Source: Imperialibacter sp964351395
GTDB lineage: Bacteria > Bacteroidota > Bacteroidia > Cytophagales > Cyclobacteriaceae
DNA: 64,000 nucleotides
Direction of reading: 5' to 3'
Assembly (NCBI GenBank): GCA_964351395.1
Contig: CAYGOF010000002.1
Span: 372,001 to 436,000 of the forward strand
Positions 1 through 8,817 of this stretch are shown in pieces; the first letter of the stretch is position 1; each line of letters starts with the position of its first letter. Both the position numbers and the translations under genes were made by a program. The notes below the pieces were generated by a model, which did not search any database, was not told the DNA's origin, and was given only the letters and a program-made list of their open reading frames with translations.

Positions 1-900
1 GATGTCCACCCGTTTTTCAAGGGCATTGTTGACCAGGCTTTACACACAGCTGAAAAAGTAAATGAGCTTGACCTCGACCTTGTGTTCCTGGCATTGCCAC
101 ATGGCATATCCATGGATTATGTAAAGAAGTTTAAAGGCAAGGACTTCAAAATCGTAGATTTTTCTGGTGACTTTAGGCTAGACTCAGCAAAGACCTACGA
201 AGAATGGTACAACAAAACCCACACTTTTGCTGAAGGCTTCGACAAAGTCGTTTATGGCCTACCCGAACTTTTTAAAGACCGTATCAGGGATGCACATCTG
301 GTCGCCAACCCAGGATGCTACCCGACCAGTGCCATACTTGCACTCGCTCCATTGATCCAACATGGCCTGATAGAAACCAAAGGTATCATCATAGATGCAA
401 AGTCTGGCATCACCGGAGCGGGTATCAAAGCGAGTGCAACTACGCACTTCTCGAATGTCAACGATAATTTCAAGGCCTACGGATTGAAGAAGCATCGCCA
501 CACCATAGAAATACAAGGTATTTTGGATCAGATGGCAACTGGAATAACACTGCAATTCACTCCTCACCTACTCCCTATTGATCGTGGTATCCTTTCTACT
601 ATTTATGCCCGTCCAACGGGCTCAATTGATAGCAAAAAACTAAAAAGCCTCTATCAGGAATTTTACGATAGTAAACCTTTTGTAAGGATTTGCGACACAC
701 CTCCAGCTATTAAAAATGTGAGGGCAAGCAATTACTGCAACATATTCGCAGACTTCGACGAGCGAACAGGAAATATCATCCTGATCAGCACCATCGACAA
801 TCTTGTTAAAGGTGCCGCCGGGCAAGCGGTTCAAAACATGAACCTAATGCTTGGATTCGATGAAACCTTAGGTTTAAACCATGTACCCATCAACCCATAA
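1..900 (+). CDS. argC: N-acetyl-gamma-glutamyl-phosphate reductase, 5' end outside the window
   Basis: Partial gene. The reading frame is open from the first base of the window to the stop at 898-900, so about 300 C-terminal codons are visible and the true start lies upstream. The GTG at 82 is internal: the residues before it (ending LDLVFLALPHG) continue the conserved fold. ArgC reduces N-acetylglutamyl phosphate to the semialdehyde with NADPH in cytoplasmic arginine synthesis. The active-site cysteine is in NPGCYPTS, followed by the SGITGAG segment and the conserved histidine in KKHRHTIEIQ. The argJ gene follows after 3 bases, which supports an arginine operon. Identification is firm. Confidence 0.95.
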   Translation, partial: DVHPFFKGIVDQALHTAEKVNELDLDLVFLALPHGISMDYVKKFKGKDFKIVDFSGDFRLDSAKTYEEWYNKTHTFAEGFDKVVYGLPELFKDRIRDAHLVANPGCYPTSAILALAPLIQHGLIETKGIIIDAKSGITGAGIKASATTHFSNVNDNFKAYGLKKHRHTIEIQGILDQMATGITLQFTPHLLPIDRGILSTIYARPTGSIDSKKLKSLYQEFYDSKPFVRICDTPPAIKNVRASNYCNIFADFDERTGNIILISTIDNLVKGAAGQAVQNMNLMLGFDETLGLNHVPINP

Positions 901-903
901 ATC

Positions 904-2115
904 ATGATCAAAAACATCACCAATGTAAGGGGCATCAAATGCTGGGGCGCTCACTCTGGCGTCAAATCATTGCGCCGTGACCTGGCACTGATTTATTCTG
1001 ACGTACCAGCTGCTGGAGCTGCCGTTTTCACGCAGAACAAAGTAGTTGCTGAGCCAATCAAAGTATCAAGAGAGAACATCAAAGGTGGCGTGGTGCAAGC
1101 CATTGTCATCAATGCTGGCAATGCCAATGCCTGCACGGGGCAGCAGGGGGCAGACGGAGCTCAGGCTATGCTAGAGGCCGCTGCCGAAGCATTGGGTATC
1201 GACCAAAAAACGATCATCATTGCTTCTACGGGCATTATTGGTGAGCCATTCCCCACTGAAGATGTGGTAAAAGGCATTACCGAATCAGCACCTAAGTTAA
1301 GCAGCAAGTCGAATGCCGGCTCTTTCGCTGCCAATGCCATCCTTACTACAGACACTTTTCCAAAAGAAGGCTTCCTGGAGTTCGGATTAGATGGGCATGA
1401 AATTAATATGGGAGGCATTGCCAAGGGATCGGGCATGATCCATCCGAATATGGCTACTATGCTGGCATTTATTGCTACAGATGTTGCCATTGACTCCAAA
1501 CTACTTCAAAAAACGTTGAAGGAAGTAGTCGACCGCACCTTCAATATGATTACCGTAGATGGCGACACATCAACCAACGACATGGTGGTAGTAATGGCCA
1601 ATGGCAAGGCGGAAAACGACATCCTTAAGTCCGAGAAAGACAAAGGTTTTGATATCTTCAAACAGAAGCTCGAAGAGATGATGAAACATCTTTGTACCCT
1701 CATCGTCTCAGATGGAGAGGGTTCCTCCAAATTTCTAGAATACACTGTTAAAAATGCGACAGATGAGTTGACGGCCAGAAAAATCTGCCGGTCGATATCT
1801 AGCTCGACGCTGGTCAAAACTGCCATGTTCGGCCGTGATCCTAACTGGGGCAGGATAGTATGTGCCGCTGGCAATGCGGACGTACCCTTCTCCTTCGACA
1901 AAGCAGACCTTTACCTGGGAGATGACAAAGAAATGATCCAGGTACTGGAAAAAGGGCGGCCGCTTGACTACGATCGTAACTATATGAAAAGGGTTTTACG
2001 TGAATCGCACATTTACATCAAACTGGATTTGAATGAAGGAGAAGCTGAAGCCACTGGCTGGGGCACAGATCTGACTACTGATTATGTGCTTTTTAACTCC
2101 GTCTACACCACCTAA
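904..2115 (+). CDS. argJ: Bifunctional ornithine acetyltransferase / N-acetylglutamate synthase
   Basis: ArgJ moves the acetyl group from N-acetylornithine to glutamate, closing the cyclic arginine pathway; some members also use acetyl-CoA. The protein has 403 residues, the usual length. ArgJ is made as a precursor that cuts itself before a threonine that becomes the nucleophile; here that is T185 in PNMATMLAF, so alpha and beta chains of about 184 and 219 residues are expected. Other family segments are NAGNANACTG (about 70-79), the STGIIGE loop (108-114) and FGRDPNWGR near the C terminus. The ATG is 3 bases after the argC stop, so the two are co-transcribed and probably translationally coupled. 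Whether it is mono- or bifunctional cannot be told from sequence. Confidence 0.95.
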   Translation: MIKNITNVRGIKCWGAHSGVKSLRRDLALIYSDVPAAGAAVFTQNKVVAEPIKVSRENIKGGVVQAIVINAGNANACTGQQGADGAQAMLEAAAEALGIDQKTIIIASTGIIGEPFPTEDVVKGITESAPKLSSKSNAGSFAANAILTTDTFPKEGFLEFGLDGHEINMGGIAKGSGMIHPNMATMLAFIATDVAIDSKLLQKTLKEVVDRTFNMITVDGDTSTNDMVVVMANGKAENDILKSEKDKGFDIFKQKLEEMMKHLCTLIVSDGEGSSKFLEYTVKNATDELTARKICRSISSSTLVKTAMFGRDPNWGRIVCAAGNADVPFSFDKADLYLGDDKEMIQVLEKGRPLDYDRNYMKRVLRESHIYIKLDLNEGEAEATGWGTDLTTDYVLFNSVYTT

Positions 2116-2242
2116 AATGGGTAGAAAAAACTGTACCTCTGACGAAAAAGGCAGGTTAGCCTCCCAAGAGGCTTGGAACCAAATGCTTTTGGAGTTTGCT
2201 TAGGAATTGATATTTTCATTTTAGATTCAAATACCCACCTAT

Positions 2243-2893
2243 ATGTATAAAAGACTCATCGTTCTAGGCACCATTCTACTATGTAGCTTTAGCATTATCG
2301 CGCAAAACCCTCAGCGCTTTCAAGGAGAAATTGATAAGTATGCCCAGGAAGCATCAACAGTCAATAACAAAAACTTACTTCTGTTTACGGGAAGTTCCTC
2401 CATCAGGATATGGGATGATATGGCCGAAAGGTTTCCCAAGAAAAATGTGCTGAACCGCGGATTCGGTGGCTCGACGATGGCAGACTTGCTCTACTACCAG
2501 GATGAACTTATTTTTAAATACCAACCAAAGAAGATTTTCATCTACGAAGGTGACAATGATATCAATGGAGGCACCAGTGCCGAAGACATCCTAAAAGATG
2601 CGGAAACATTGTTGCAAAACATCAGGGCCAAACTGCCGCAGTCAACGAAAGTGTATTTCATTTGCGCCAAACCAAGTGTTTCGCGGTGGAAACTCAAAGC
2701 AGCATACGAGGACTTCAATACCAAACTAAAAGCATGGACAGAAACGAAGGCTAACGTAGCATATATTGACGTTTGGACGCCTATGCTGAAACCCAACGGC
2801 GAGGTAATGGACGATATCTTTAAAAAAGACAACCTACACATGACCTCAAAAGGCTATGACATCTGGGAGAAGGTGATCGTAAAGTATTTGTAG
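2243..2893 (+). CDS. Secreted SGNH/GDSL-family hydrolase
   Basis: 216-residue exported esterase or lipase-like enzyme of the SGNH superfamily. Residues 1-20 form a signal peptide ending near IIAQ. The SGNH blocks are visible: GSSSIR (block I, nucleophile serine), NRGFGGST (block II glycine), YEGDNDI (block III, with Asp-Asn at the usual G-x-N-D position) and DNLHMTSKGY (block V, catalytic Asp and His). Substrate unknown; relatives act on acyl or acetyl esters of lipids or polysaccharides. The gene stands alone, 127 bases after argJ, and converges on the gene at 2983 through a shared terminator. Confidence 0.85.
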   Translation: MYKRLIVLGTILLCSFSIIAQNPQRFQGEIDKYAQEASTVNNKNLLLFTGSSSIRIWDDMAERFPKKNVLNRGFGGSTMADLLYYQDELIFKYQPKKIFIYEGDNDINGGTSAEDILKDAETLLQNIRAKLPQSTKVYFICAKPSVSRWKLKAAYEDFNTKLKAWTETKANVAYIDVWTPMLKPNGEVMDDIFKKDNLHMTSKGYDIWEKVIVKYL

Positions 2894-2924
2894 AATGAAA
2901 GTAAATGATCGCAGTGATTGATAA

Positions 2925-2961
2925 AAAAGCCCTTGCTAATATTGAACTAGCAAGGGCTTTT
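2925..2961. terminator. Bidirectional intrinsic terminator
   Basis: A 14-bp perfect inverted repeat (AAAAGCCCTTGCTA, loop 2939-2947, then its complement) lies between two convergent genes. The stem has A runs on the left and T runs on the right, so it gives a U tract on both strands. It should end both the hydrolase (+) and the isomerase-like gene (-). Confidence 0.9.
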
Positions 2962-2982
2962 GCTTTCTTTATTGCAACTGCC

Positions 2983-4038
2983 TTAAACGAGTGCTTTTCT
3001 GCAATATTCAACACATTTCTGCACTTCTTTTACTGCGTCAGATCCTTCAGGGATATTATATTCTAACTCAATAGTGCCAGGAAACTTGTACTTCTGGTCC
3101 CGCATCATTTGAAGCACCTCGGTAAGAGGCGTGTCGCCCGTTCCCCAGACTAGATTTTGTCTGTCGTGCTCAGGGTTAGTCCGGTCCTTCATATGCATGC
3201 TAAGTATCCTGTCTGCTTTAGCCCTTACCATACCAAGAGGATCAGCATTGCCTGCAGCTACAAAGTGGCCTAAATCAAGGTTCAATCCATTGTATTTGGA
3301 TTGCTCAAGGGCCGTATCCCAAAGCGTTGGCGTCTGTTGCTCGTGACCGTGATATCCAATAGACACTTTTTGCTTAGCTGCCAGCGTGCCCAAACGAAGA
3401 GTATGGGCATCATCACTAGGATGCTCCAGCGTTACGTGAGAAGCTCCAAGCGCCTTTGCCGCCTGCAGGCCATAATTGATCTCCGCATCCGAATTGTCCT
3501 TTCCAAAAGCGTTTGGCTTAAATGCGTAGATTTTCACCCCGGCATCGTTGTACATTTTTCTAAACTGTACAAATTTGTCCATTGATGCCGTTGCCCTCCA
3601 GGCTGCTACTTCTTTGTTGTAGGAGTCCATTTGGGCTCTCATGTCGGCTAATTGTTTCTTCTCATCGTCGGTAAGCTCTTCACCCCTTCTTTGTTTCCCA
3701 AACAACCCATACATGGCTCTTCGGTCCATATTACTCTCTGGCATACCAGCAAAACTTTCAGCTGGTCCGCCCATGAGTTCTACAGCACTGATACCGCTGT
3801 CAACTATATACTTAAGAGTAGCTTCCGCACTTTGATCCTGCATGCTTCGAAAAGAGTAAGTGATGGTTCCAAGCTGAACACCATTGATCAACGAGTCAGG
3901 CTTGCCATAGCTTTTAATGATATTCGGAAAGCCACCAGCCCGAAGTAAAGAAGGTGCAACCAAAATTCCGGCTGCTGCAGCTGCTGATTTCCCTATAAAT
4001 TTCCGGCGTGAGGCCAGGTGTTGTTCATTACTTTTCAT
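2983..4038 (-). CDS. Tat-exported TIM-barrel protein, sugar phosphate isomerase/epimerase family
   Basis: 351 residues. The N terminus carries a twin-arginine signal (SRRKFIGKS followed by an alanine-rich hydrophobic stretch, about residues 10-33), so the folded protein is probably exported to the periplasm. The rest resembles xylose-isomerase-like TIM barrels: GVQLGTITYSFR at the first strand, VELMGGP, then HVTLEHPSDD, SIGYHGHEQQ, LDLGHF and SMHMKDR, which supply the usual metal-binding Glu, His and Asp residues. GTIELEYNIPEG near the C terminus gives the last conserved Glu. Bacteroidota have many such exported paralogues linked to sugar or inositol turnover; the substrate is unknown. Single gene, ending at the shared terminator. 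Confidence 0.8.
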   Translation of the reverse strand: MKSNEQHLASRRKFIGKSAAAAAGILVAPSLLRAGGFPNIIKSYGKPDSLINGVQLGTITYSFRSMQDQSAEATLKYIVDSGISAVELMGGPAESFAGMPESNMDRRAMYGLFGKQRRGEELTDDEKKQLADMRAQMDSYNKEVAAWRATASMDKFVQFRKMYNDAGVKIYAFKPNAFGKDNSDAEINYGLQAAKALGASHVTLEHPSDDAHTLRLGTLAAKQKVSIGYHGHEQQTPTLWDTALEQSKYNGLNLDLGHFVAAGNADPLGMVRAKADRILSMHMKDRTNPEHDRQNLVWGTGDTPLTEVLQMMRDQKYKFPGTIELEYNIPEGSDAVKEVQKCVEYCRKALV

Positions 4039-4290
4039 CGAAGTAGGTAGTTAAAATGACAAGATGTTGAAAATCAAAAACTTTATCAGAAGGAGCCAAA
4101 AGACTGCACCTACTAAATAAAGTTGTTATGAAAGATACTTGAAATTTGGAAGGGCAACCAATAAACTCCTATGTTTTAGGGGTAAAATAGACCATATGTC
4201 AATTTCACACGATATACGGCAATATTTGCCTGACGTTAGAAAGCTTCACTTTTTAAGGTATTGGCATATCAACAGGAAAAGACCAGGGAT

Positions 4291-4746
4291 TTAGTCGCGA
4301 ATTGAAGCGACGCCAGTCAAATTTACTTTCCTGGAATACTCAACATTATTGACTCTAAGTAAATAATTCTTGGATTTCCCCACTCGTTCAATGCTAATTG
4401 GTTTCAAACCAATCTCAGGCTGGTAAAGGTAAAGTTGGTTGCCTACCACATGCCACCTGGCATTTTCGAAACCAGTTGCATAATCTTTGATCCAATCATC
4501 CTTTACTGAAATCGTTTGTCCCTGTTTGAGCCAAAAATACTTGGGCTCATTACGGCTCATGATGGCATTGAATGTTCCCTGTGCAGCTTTATTGTACCAG
4601 TACCCTACCAAATTATTGACCGAAACTAACTCGTCCTTGCCATCTGAATGAACTAATACAAATTCGTCGTCTGAGGCAGGATCTTGTGCAGATGCAGAGA
4701 AAGCAACGAACACAAAAAACAACAGGCAAATAGAAAGTCGTCTCAT
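4291..4746 (-). CDS. Small secreted protein of unknown function
   Basis: 151 residues from the ATG at 4746. I prefer this start to one ten codons upstream because it gives a clean signal peptide (RR, hydrophobic core, cleavage after FSASA). The mature part is mixed alpha/beta with aromatic residues (LVGYWYNKAAQGTFNA, FENARWHVVGNQLYLYQP) and looks like a small periplasmic or surface beta-rich domain. I do not recognise the family. No obvious partner; both flanks are noncoding stretches of 250 bases or more. Confidence 0.7.
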   Translation of the reverse strand: MRRLSICLLFFVFVAFSASAQDPASDDEFVLVHSDGKDELVSVNNLVGYWYNKAAQGTFNAIMSRNEPKYFWLKQGQTISVKDDWIKDYATGFENARWHVVGNQLYLYQPEIGLKPISIERVGKSKNYLLRVNNVEYSRKVNLTGVASIRD

Positions 4747-5321
4747 AGCATCGTATTTATATGAAAAATAATTCAATCACAGTAGAAATGCAATTTTGGA
4801 ACTAATTCATTTACGTGATCTTTCCGTATTTTTCAATTATTTAAAATCCCCGCATTGTATAAACTAATGGTAAGTATCCTATGCTCATATAATTAAGGTA
4901 ACAGATTACCTCAACGACTAAAACATAGAATCCTGTCCAAATTTTGCTAACTATATTGCCTATTAACTGCCTGTAGCTGCTTCCATTTTTCGCAGCTTAT
5001 TTTCATTCATATCTTTACTTGTACATTGAATCAGTTTTGCTTCCGACGAAAAGCGATCCTAGTCAGTTAAGTAAAAGTAGTATACATGACAATAATTTGG
5101 GATGTATTGACAAGGAGAAATGCATCGAAAAATAGTGCTGCAAATGAAATTTTTCCAAATGGACATTGATTTCTCCAAACAACCAGATAACTTATTTAAG
5201 TTAACGACCAAATTTCAACCAATGAGCATGGTTTGTGATTTTATTCAGAAGAATTTTTGTATGAACCCGTTGAAATGGCAAGCTTTACATTTTTGAGGAC
5301 GAAAGTTTAAATTCACCTTTT
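4747..5321. other. Intergenic region, AT-rich, between divergent genes
   Basis: 575 bases between the small secreted protein (-) and the receiver-domain gene (+). It should hold both promoters. I found no exact TAnnTTTG box, strong hairpin or repeat. A 58-codon open frame at 5120-5296 is the only coding candidate and is listed separately. Confidence 0.5.
5120..5296 (+). CDS. Possible 58-residue small protein upstream of the receiver gene
   Basis: Weak candidate. An ATG at 5120 preceded by AAGGAG two bases away opens a 58-codon frame ending at TGA 5294-5296, 25 bases before the response-regulator start. The predicted peptide is hydrophobic/aromatic (starts MHRKIVLQMKFF, ends KWQALHF) with four further Met residues and no recognisable domain. 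It could be a leader peptide of the receiver gene or chance; codon bias cannot be judged at this length. Confidence 0.2.
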   Translation: MHRKIVLQMKFFQMDIDFSKQPDNLFKLTTKFQPMSMVCDFIQKNFCMNPLKWQALHF

Positions 5322-5693
5322 ATGGCGGGTAAAAAAACAATCTTTATTATCGATGATGATGATATTTTTATTCTGATAGCGGTAGCCAATCTGAAAAAGA
5401 ATTGTTCTGACGTCGAAATCGTTACTTCCTCAAATGGCGAAGATGCTTTAAAACTACTTAGTTCTCACAGACCAGACGTTCTTCTTCTTGACATTAACAT
5501 GCCGGTAATGGATGGTTGGGAATTTCTCCACGAATTAGAAAATCTGGGTGATTTCAAAAACTGCTCCGTTTTCATTACCACTTCCTCCGTCGACCCCGAC
5601 GATCAGCGAAAAGCACAAAAGTATGCTCTCGTGAAAGGTTTTATAGAAAAGCCTCTCAGCGCTGAAAAGATCAAGTCTTTGAATCTTTGCTAA
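5322..5693 (+). CDS. Stand-alone response regulator receiver domain
   Basis: 123-residue CheY-like protein with no output domain. The acidic pocket is DDDD at 11-14, the phosphoacceptor is D57 in LLLDINMP, the switch Thr/Ser is in FITTSS (85-90) and the conserved Lys is K110 in IEKPLS. It should accept phosphate from a histidine kinase and signal by protein contact. No kinase is adjacent, so it is an orphan here. It converges with the permease gene at 5714, leaving only 20 bases between the stops. Confidence 0.9.
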   Translation: MAGKKTIFIIDDDDIFILIAVANLKKNCSDVEIVTSSNGEDALKLLSSHRPDVLLLDINMPVMDGWEFLHELENLGDFKNCSVFITTSSVDPDDQRKAQKYALVKGFIEKPLSAEKIKSLNLC

Positions 5694-5713
5694 AGCCTTT
5701 CTCTGATCAGCGT

Positions 5714-8383
5714 TTATTCTATTCTCAAGCTTTCCACGGGGTTGATCTTCGCTGCCCTTAAGGTATGGTAGATGATGACCATAGCGGCTACTGCTATTGC
5801 TGCGATTCCGCTTAATGCGAATACGCCAAGCCCAATCTCGGTTTGATACGCAAAATTTGCCAGCCACTTATTCATAAGCCATAATGTTAATGGGATAGAC
5901 AAGCCAATAGCCAATAGCAGTTGCCACATAAAGCTTTTTGACAATAGTGCGAAAATTGAAATTGAAGTAGCCCCCATCACTTTCCTGATTCCAATCTCCT
6001 TGATACGACTGTTAACGACCAAGACAGTCAGCCCGAGCAAACCTAGAACGGCGATCACAATGGAAAGAAATGTGGCCAAAGATATCAACTTATTCAATCT
6101 CGCTTCGCCCTCATACTGCTGCTGTATCTTTTCATCAACAAAGCTAAATTCAAGCGCTTCATTGGGGAAAGTAGACTGCCATTCCCTGGTAAGTATATCC
6201 TGCACCTTTGAAAGGTCCGAACCGGTATATGTAAACACTAGCTTAGGTGCAGGCGAATCTCCCACATTAAAGTCAGAGATTCCTTCCAAAATGGGCATAG
6301 CATTTTCTGCGATCACGAGCGGTTCCACCTGCGAGTGGAGAGATGTAAAGTTGAAATTCTGTGTCACGCCAATGATCCGGTGTTCACCAAACTCTTTACC
6401 AGGCAGTTTGTCACCCACTGGGTTTTCGAGGCCAAAGTAGTCAGCCGCTGCCTGGTTAATAATAATTGACTGGCGTTCGTCGAGGCCATTTCCCTCTTCA
6501 AAATCTCTACCCTCCTTTACTTTTATCCCAAACGACTTCAGGTAATTAGCGTCAACACTCAGAAAGGAAAACCGTCTGAAAACATCCTTGTCATCGGTGT
6601 AAGCAAGCTGAACCCATCCATTCGAACCAAATACATGAGTAGCCATTCCAATGTCTGTAACATCAGGGTGTTTTTGCAATGCTGCCTTCAAAAGCTCTCC
6701 GTTTTCCATCCCCGAAGCAATCACCTCCGTGAGTCGTTGCGCAGCTGGATCCGGCTGAAGCAAAACTGAAACGGCAGATTTATAGGTAAAGCCAAGGTCC
6801 TTCTCTTGCATATAACTCACCTGCTTTCTGATAATTAGCGTAGAGCTTATGAGAAAGACGGTCACAAGAAATTGAAACACGAACATACCTTTTCGGGCTA
6901 AATGCCTGCCACCTCCCTGACTACCACCTCTCAAAATGGCTATTAAGCGGAACCCAGACAACACAAAGGCTGGGTAGATTCCTGCTGCAATGCCGATAGC
7001 TATGCCAATACCCAAATAAGCGAGTAAATGCCACCATTCGAAACTGAAGAATATTTGTGTTCCGGTTAAGGCATTGAATGTCGGCACAAGTAACACGGTG
7101 AACAAAGTGCCTATTGCTGTTGCTATCAGCGCTAATAAGATACTTTCGCTCAGGTATTGCAGCACCAGTGTGTTTTGCCCGGCTCCAAGCACTTTTCGCA
7201 TGCCAACTTCACGGGCTCTGCGCAGCGATTGTCCGATAGACAGTGTGGCATAATTAATGCAAGCAATGATGAGCACTAGCAAGCCTATCGCACCAAGTAT
7301 ATATACATACTGAGGATTGCTAACCGGTGCGTAACCAGCTGGCACATCGGGTTTGAGGTGGATGTCTGTAAGCGGCTGCAAACCTATATTGTACTGTCCT
7401 CGTTCTACCTCTTCGCTGAGGTAACCCATCACTACATCCTGCATCTTTGCATCAACGCTTTCTACACTGGCACCCTCCTTTAGTAAAACGTAGGTCTCGG
7501 GGATAATGCTAAACCAGGCGTTCATCGACCTTTCCCCATACAGCTGCCTATTATTTTCAGTGGAAATTGCGATATCAAACTGAATGCTGGATTCATGTGG
7601 AATATCTGCCATAACAGCAGAAACAGTAAAGTCTTCAATACGCTCACCAATTTGAAGACTCATTGTATTGCCCATCGCTTCCTTATCGTCGAAGTACTTC
7701 CTTGCATAGCTTTGAGAGACAATAATGCTCCTGAGTTCGGGGAATGGAGCTTCTTTATTCCCTTTCAATATTTCAAAATCAAATACCCGGAAAAAATTGG
7801 GACTCAAAACGGCTATAGGTTCATCCAGTCTTCCTTCACCCCTTCCTACAAGATGGTTTTCGATCACCAAATGGGCTGCTCTTTCGACTTCAGGAAAGTT
7901 TTGTTCAAACAAATCCTTGAACCGAAGAGGAGTAATTGAGTTAAAAAATATTTTCCCCTCACCATAATCTTCTTTGAGCCAGCTACGGTAGATCCTGTCT
8001 TTTTTTGAGTGAAAGTGATCAAAGCTTAGCTCTTGCTTGACAAAGAGCCCCATCAATAGGAAACAGGCGATGCCTATGGTGAGTCCAACCAAATTGATGG
8101 CTGTATTGACCTTGTCCCTGACCAATACCCTGAATGCGATTTTAAAATTGATGCTAGTCATGGTAAATATTGAGTTTGAAAGCCTTTTAGATTTTTTGAT
8201 TGTTGATGGGCGGAAGGACCTGATTACCCACCATATATACCTTGCATTGGCGGAACGAGCACCTTTTTCTTCGGCTCTGTTTACATACAATTCATGAAGG
8301 TCGCCCTGCAAATCTTCGAGCAATTCGGGATTGCAATACCATTCTAGTAGTCGGTCGGCCCATTGTGGCGGTCGATGCCTCAT
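5714..8383 (-). CDS. FtsX/MacB-type ABC transporter permease with permease-prefix domain
   Basis: 889 residues. Residues 1-75 form a soluble prefix (ELLEDLQGDLHELY at about 20-33) of the kind found on permeases sitting next to PadR regulators. The rest is a duplicated MacB-type permease: first membrane helix near 93-115, a large periplasmic domain, three helices with the motif REVGMRKVLGA, then a second copy with KEIGIRKVMGA and a last helix pair ending INPVESLRIE. No ATPase gene is adjacent, so it must use a partner encoded elsewhere. Its start overlaps the padR stop (ATGA), so the two are translationally coupled. Likely role: export or envelope stress response; the substrate is unknown. Confidence 0.85.
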   Translation of the reverse strand: MRHRPPQWADRLLEWYCNPELLEDLQGDLHELYVNRAEEKGARSANARYIWWVIRSFRPSTIKKSKRLSNSIFTMTSINFKIAFRVLVRDKVNTAINLVGLTIGIACFLLMGLFVKQELSFDHFHSKKDRIYRSWLKEDYGEGKIFFNSITPLRFKDLFEQNFPEVERAAHLVIENHLVGRGEGRLDEPIAVLSPNFFRVFDFEILKGNKEAPFPELRSIIVSQSYARKYFDDKEAMGNTMSLQIGERIEDFTVSAVMADIPHESSIQFDIAISTENNRQLYGERSMNAWFSIIPETYVLLKEGASVESVDAKMQDVVMGYLSEEVERGQYNIGLQPLTDIHLKPDVPAGYAPVSNPQYVYILGAIGLLVLIIACINYATLSIGQSLRRAREVGMRKVLGAGQNTLVLQYLSESILLALIATAIGTLFTVLLVPTFNALTGTQIFFSFEWWHLLAYLGIGIAIGIAAGIYPAFVLSGFRLIAILRGGSQGGGRHLARKGMFVFQFLVTVFLISSTLIIRKQVSYMQEKDLGFTYKSAVSVLLQPDPAAQRLTEVIASGMENGELLKAALQKHPDVTDIGMATHVFGSNGWVQLAYTDDKDVFRRFSFLSVDANYLKSFGIKVKEGRDFEEGNGLDERQSIIINQAAADYFGLENPVGDKLPGKEFGEHRIIGVTQNFNFTSLHSQVEPLVIAENAMPILEGISDFNVGDSPAPKLVFTYTGSDLSKVQDILTREWQSTFPNEALEFSFVDEKIQQQYEGEARLNKLISLATFLSIVIAVLGLLGLTVLVVNSRIKEIGIRKVMGATSISIFALLSKSFMWQLLLAIGLSIPLTLWLMNKWLANFAYQTEIGLGVFALSGIAAIAVAAMVIIYHTLRAAKINPVESLRIE

Positions 8384-8706
8384 GCCCCTTCGATTGTCAG
8401 TAATTTCTTGTAAAGTGCCATTCTTACCAGCATCGTGTCATCAATCACCTTTCGACCAGCTACCGTTAGCGAAAAGAAACGCTTGCGCCTCCCTCCTCTA
8501 TCCGCCGTGGCACCTCCCATAGTAGACGTAACGTACCCTTTCGACTCAAGGCGCCTGAGCACGGAATGAATCGCAGTAACATCTGGATTTCTAGCAGCCT
8601 GATTCTTTATTTCTTCAAGGATAGCCACTGCATACGCTTCATTATTCAGCGAGCCAACGGTTAGTAAAACCAATTCTTCAAGCTCTCCCAGCGATTCTCT
8701 CTTCAT
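8380..8706 (-). CDS. PadR-family transcriptional regulator
   Basis: 108-residue winged-helix protein. The PadR N-terminal domain is seen as LGELEELVLLTVGSL, then NEAYAVAILEEI, then HSVLRRLESKGYVTS (recognition helix) and the wing GGRRKRFFSLT. The C-terminal helix is short, as in PadR subfamily 2. PadR proteins are usually repressors released by small aromatic or toxic compounds. The gene overlaps the permease gene by 4 bases and has a clear palindromic operator in its own upstream region, so autoregulation of the two-gene operon is very likely. Confidence 0.9.
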   Translation of the reverse strand: MKRESLGELEELVLLTVGSLNNEAYAVAILEEIKNQAARNPDVTAIHSVLRRLESKGYVTSTMGGATADRGGRRKRFFSLTVAGRKVIDDTMLVRMALYKKLLTIEGA

Positions 8707-8722
8707 TGCCTTCTCTTAATTT

Positions 8723-8768
8723 GTTGTACAAATATACAATTAAATTTTACAATAATATTTTGTACAAC
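8723..8768 (-). promoter_or_regulatory. Probable PadR operator and -7 promoter box
   Basis: Two arms, GTTGTACAAA at 8723-8732 and TTTGTACAAC at 8759-8768, form a perfect 10-bp inverted repeat. Each arm also contains the self-complementary octamer TTGTACAA, and the octamers lie 36 bases apart. On the minus strand TATATTTG (8736-8729), an exact Bacteroidota -7 box, overlaps the padR-proximal arm, so a bound repressor would cover the promoter. The site ends 17 bases before the padR start. Binding by the adjacent PadR is an inference. Confidence 0.7.
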
Positions 8769-8817
8769 TAATTATTGTGGCAAATAGAAAAAGAAAATGA
8801 TCGTGAAATGGGCTAAT

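Noticed and set aside
2158..2173. AGCCTC/GAGGCT hairpin after argJ as a terminator
   Set aside because: The 6-bp stem is not followed by a T run on either strand.
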